Shown here in pieces: positions 4,506 through 6,685 of a stretch of DNA of 6,685 bases. This DNA is from an uncultured Eubacteriales bacterium. Lineage in GTDB: Bacteria; Bacillota; Clostridia; Peptostreptococcales; Anaerovoracaceae. Below the pieces are notes generated by a model. The model was not told the DNA's origin and made no database searches. It saw only the letters and a list, made by a program, of their open reading frames with translations. The stretch spans positions 1 to 6,685 of the forward strand of contig CADCRD010000119.1 of NCBI GenBank assembly GCA_902803725.1, read 5' to 3'. Every line of letters begins with the position of its first letter. The stretch's first letter is position 1. The position numbers and the translations under genes were made by a program.

Positions 4506-6685
4506 TTACTTCAGTTTGTAGAATTCATCTATTCTATTTTCGTCATCATTAAAATTATTGTACTGTATTTTTTCGTAAAGAGTAATTTTTTCTTTCAATT
4601 TATCAGACTCTTTTGGATCGAAAAGATTATGCTTGCTGTCCATGGCAGCAACTCCGCTGATTACCGGAAGATCTTTTTCAAGATCCAGAAGATATTTCTG
4701 ATATCCTGTAAGCGGCAGACCGATCGTATTCATCATATTTGCCTGCAGGTAGTTTGCACTGGTCTCAACATTGCTTTTTTCTTTAATGTCATAATTCGCC
4801 CAAATAAAGAATGGAACACGATATTTTTTTTCGTTCATTTCCATGTAAGAAAGACCTTTCTGCTTGTTGTATAGCTCTGAGTAAAAAGATGATCCAACTA
4901 CCGGCTCATGATCCCCGTAGAATACTATGACTGTCGGTTCGTTCTGAGTACTGAAGTAAGTGATCAGCTTTTCGACCGCCTCATCGCTTTTCTTTATAAG
5001 ATTCAAATACTGAACAGCCTGTTCATCCTGCAACTTTGTATCTGAAATGCTGATTCCGGCATCCACTACACCTGCATTCGTCGTATATCCGCCGTGATTC
5101 TGAATCGTGACATTGAAGATGTAAAGCGGTTTTTTAGTCATTTTATTTTTTTCATATTCCCGGATGACAGTATCATAATCAGCGCTGTCTGAAACATAGT
5201 CTCTTATTATTTCAGGATCCTTAAGATCTTCGATTGAAATATGCTTTTGGAATCCCAGCAGAGGATATACATTGTTTCTGTTATATGAATCGACCATTCC
5301 CGGATGAAATGCGATGATCCCTTTGTATCCCAGTTTTTTCATATTCCATGGCATGGCCGGTTTTTTTTCTGTTATCATGGAAACATACGGAACTGAATAA
5401 TCAGGGAAGAACTGCATTGTATTACCTGTGAGAAATTCGAGTTCACTGTTTGCAGTTCTGCTTCCGAGAACCGACATGTGCATAGTGCCTTTTATCGTGT
5501 TTTCTTTAAGGCTTTGTACAAATGGCATATAATTACGATTAGTTTCAAAATCTCCGATATACCTGAGATCTGAAAATGACTCATTCATAATAACTATAAT
5601 GTTCGGAGTTTTCTTTGATACCTCTTTAGCCATGACTGCCTTGTCAGACCTGTATTTCTTTGATATTTTCTCTATCTCCTCAGGATCATATCCTTCGGGC
5701 TTTTTCGTGACAGAACTTTTCACAGACGCTGCAAAAGACAGCGCATAACCGTTTTTTTTGTATGTCCAGTTAGGATTGAACTGATTTACCTTAATATCAT
5801 TTTTTAAGAGTATGTCTGTATTGAAAATAATCTGATAAAATGCAGTACACCAGCCAGCAAGCAAAACAAAGCATACGATTCTGTATTTCAAGGATAATCC
5901 TTTATGACCTTTGAGTGAAAAGGCTATACATATCCAAATCATTGTCAGAACTATGAACCAGAGACTGTCCTTATTAAATGTAACAGTATATGTTCCTGCA
6001 ACTGCGAGTCCGGTTTTCCATGAGAACAGATCCATTGCAAGAAGAGGAGAATTTCTGAAAAGTATCAGCAGGTAATTCGCTAATCCAAAAATGAATCCCA
6101 AGACAGTCGATGCGATTATCGTTGATCTTATTCTGTTGCACAATGTGTATATCATCCACCACACCATACCGATTATAAGCAGATTAAGTGTACCTTTTAT
6201 TGAAATCAGCTGAATTAAAAATGATTTTGTGGAGTAAGAAGCAATTTTTGAAAGATCATAGTATATGAAAAGCGGAGTTGCGATAAACATCAGCCGCAAT
6301 AATAATTTGTTCAGATCAGCTTTCGGATGATTCTTTTTCAGTTTTTCTTCGATTCTGTTTAATGGAATCAGAACAAAGAGTATCGTCAGAAGAATAAGGA
6401 ACAAAAAGACTGCCATCAGTTTGTATGACATACGATAATATGTGGCCGAATATAGAAGCTTATGCCCTGATCTCTTATTTCCGTCAATGATCACACTGTC
6501 CTTGGCAGCCATTTTGCCCGGTTTTGAAAGAAATATCCCAAAATCATCGTCATTGCCAAGATGTTCGACTTTAACATGAAGAAAATATGTTTTTCCTTTG
6601 ACAATGGCGACATCATTAAGCTGTTTAGTATCCTTCTTGATAGTCAGAATACCGTTTTCATTTGCATCTTCATTATTACCGTTAA
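4506..6685 (-). CDS. LTA synthase family membrane phosphotransferase/sulfatase, N-terminus beyond the window
   Basis: This is an LtaS-like member of the alkaline phosphatase superfamily. Such enzymes transfer phosphoglycerol from phosphatidylglycerol, or act on related phospholipid head groups, outside the cell. The first ATG in view (6510-6512) would give 668 residues, but the frame stays open upstream for 57 more codons to the window edge. That ATG has no Shine-Dalgarno sequence, so the gene is 5'-truncated. Numbering here is from that Met. Six membrane segments lie at about 33-51, 70-86, 107-124, 132-152, 184-200 and 211-230. The basic loop 52-73 should be cytoplasmic, which puts both the N-terminal part and the sulfatase domain outside. 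The catalytic domain (about 302-605) has NESFSDL with metal ligand Glu311, SRTANSELEFLTG with the nucleophile Thr353, FHPG at 402-405, YNRNNVYP at 410-417, QNHGGY with His473, and YGDHEP with Asp534 and His535. All key residues are present, so it should be active. The part upstream of Met1 looks beta-rich. Polymer synthesis versus head-group transfer cannot be decided from sequence. Confidence 0.9.
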   Translation of the reverse strand, partial: NGNNEDANENGILTIKKDTKQLNDVAIVKGKTYFLHVKVEHLGNDDDFGIFLSKPGKMAAKDSVIIDGNKRSGHKLLYSATYYRMSYKLMAVFLFLILLTILFVLIPLNRIEEKLKKNHPKADLNKLLLRLMFIATPLFIYYDLSKIASYSTKSFLIQLISIKGTLNLLIIGMVWWMIYTLCNRIRSTIIASTVLGFIFGLANYLLILFRNSPLLAMDLFSWKTGLAVAGTYTVTFNKDSLWFIVLTMIWICIAFSLKGHKGLSLKYRIVCFVLLAGWCTAFYQIIFNTDILLKNDIKVNQFNPNWTYKKNGYALSFAASVKSSVTKKPEGYDPEEIEKISKKYRSDKAVMAKEVSKKTPNIIVIMNESFSDLRYIGDFETNRNYMPFVQSLKENTIKGTMHMSVLGSRTANSELEFLTGNTMQFFPDYSVPYVSMITEKKPAMPWNMKKLGYKGIIAFHPGMVDSYNRNNVYPLLGFQKHISIEDLKDPEIIRDYVSDSADYDTVIREYEKNKMTKKPLYIFNVTIQNHGGYTTNAGVVDAGISISDTKLQDEQAVQYLNLIKKSDEAVEKLITYFSTQNEPTVIVFYGDHEPVVGSSFYSELYNKQKGLSYMEMNEKKYRVPFFIWANYDIKEKSNVETSANYLQANMMNTIGLPLTGYQKYLLDLEKDLPVISGVAAMDSKHNLFDPKESDKLKEKITLYEKIQYNNFNDDENRIDEFYKLK

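Noticed and set aside
4319..4874. Overlapping plus-strand open frames across the terminator and the start of the minus-strand gene (4319-4552 and 4482-4874)
   Set aside because: They run across the terminator hairpin and antisense to the conserved LtaS-like C-terminus. They show no family motifs and are rich in Phe, Ile and Cys, as expected of an antisense shadow.
4506..6512. Calling the minus-strand protein a sulfatase that cleaves sulfate esters
   Set aside because: The Thr353 nucleophile in TANSE, in place of the sulfatase CxPSR formylglycine motif, and the multi-helix membrane part fit the LtaS-type phosphotransferases.
1..6685. CRISPR arrays, tRNA/rRNA genes, transposases, attachment sites, riboswitches
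   Set aside because: No direct repeat arrays, cloverleaf sequences, transposase motifs or long inverted repeats were seen. Coding density is nearly complete, and the longest gap between genes is 41 bases.

Overview
The window looks like a cell-envelope polymer locus of a low-GC Gram-positive bacterium (Bacillota). The evidence is AT-rich coding sequence, strong AGGAGG ribosome binding sites, a TTG start, a teichoic-acid-type gene set and an LtaS-like membrane phosphotransferase. The style of the LtaS-like protein (ESFSDL, TANSE, QNHGGY and GDHEP motifs) fits gut or rumen Clostridia such as Ruminococcaceae or Lachnospiraceae. That placement is a family-level impression, not a proof.

Layout. 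At 1-62 is the last 19 codons of an upstream plus-strand gene, whose C-terminus resembles the ends of CDP-glycerol/ribitol phosphotransferases. A consensus extended -10 element (75-83) lies just before the next start. Plus-strand genes then follow in order: a 381-residue CDP-polyol phosphotransferase of the TagB/TagF/TarL superfamily (92-1237); TarI/IspD-type ribitol-5-phosphate cytidylyltransferase (1234-1938); TarJ-type ribulose-5-phosphate reductase (1935-2969); and a family 2 glycosyltransferase with a beta-rich C-terminal extension (about 2995-4464). The first three genes overlap by 4 bases each (ATGA) and are very likely translationally coupled. A hairpin at 4471-4503 separates this operon from a convergent minus-strand gene (4506-6685). 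That gene encodes an LTA-synthase/alkaline-phosphatase-superfamily membrane enzyme. Its reading frame stays open to the right edge of the window, so its true start is not present here.

How the genes fit together. TarJ reduces ribulose-5-phosphate to ribitol-5-phosphate, and TarI activates it to CDP-ribitol. The CDP-polyol transferase, and perhaps the truncated upstream gene, would transfer ribitol-phosphate to a membrane-linked acceptor. The GT2 enzyme is a candidate for adding sugars to the acceptor or polymer. The LtaS-like enzyme, with its catalytic domain outside the membrane, could add phosphoglycerol-type groups from a phospholipid, or make a separate lipoteichoic polymer.

The parts are recognisable. 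The combination is less usual: a compact ribitol-phosphate operon with no long polymerase visible, beside an LtaS-like protein carrying an extra extracellular N-terminal beta domain. No RNA genes, CRISPR arrays, insertion sequences or long repeats were seen, and no gene-free stretch exceeds 45 bases.
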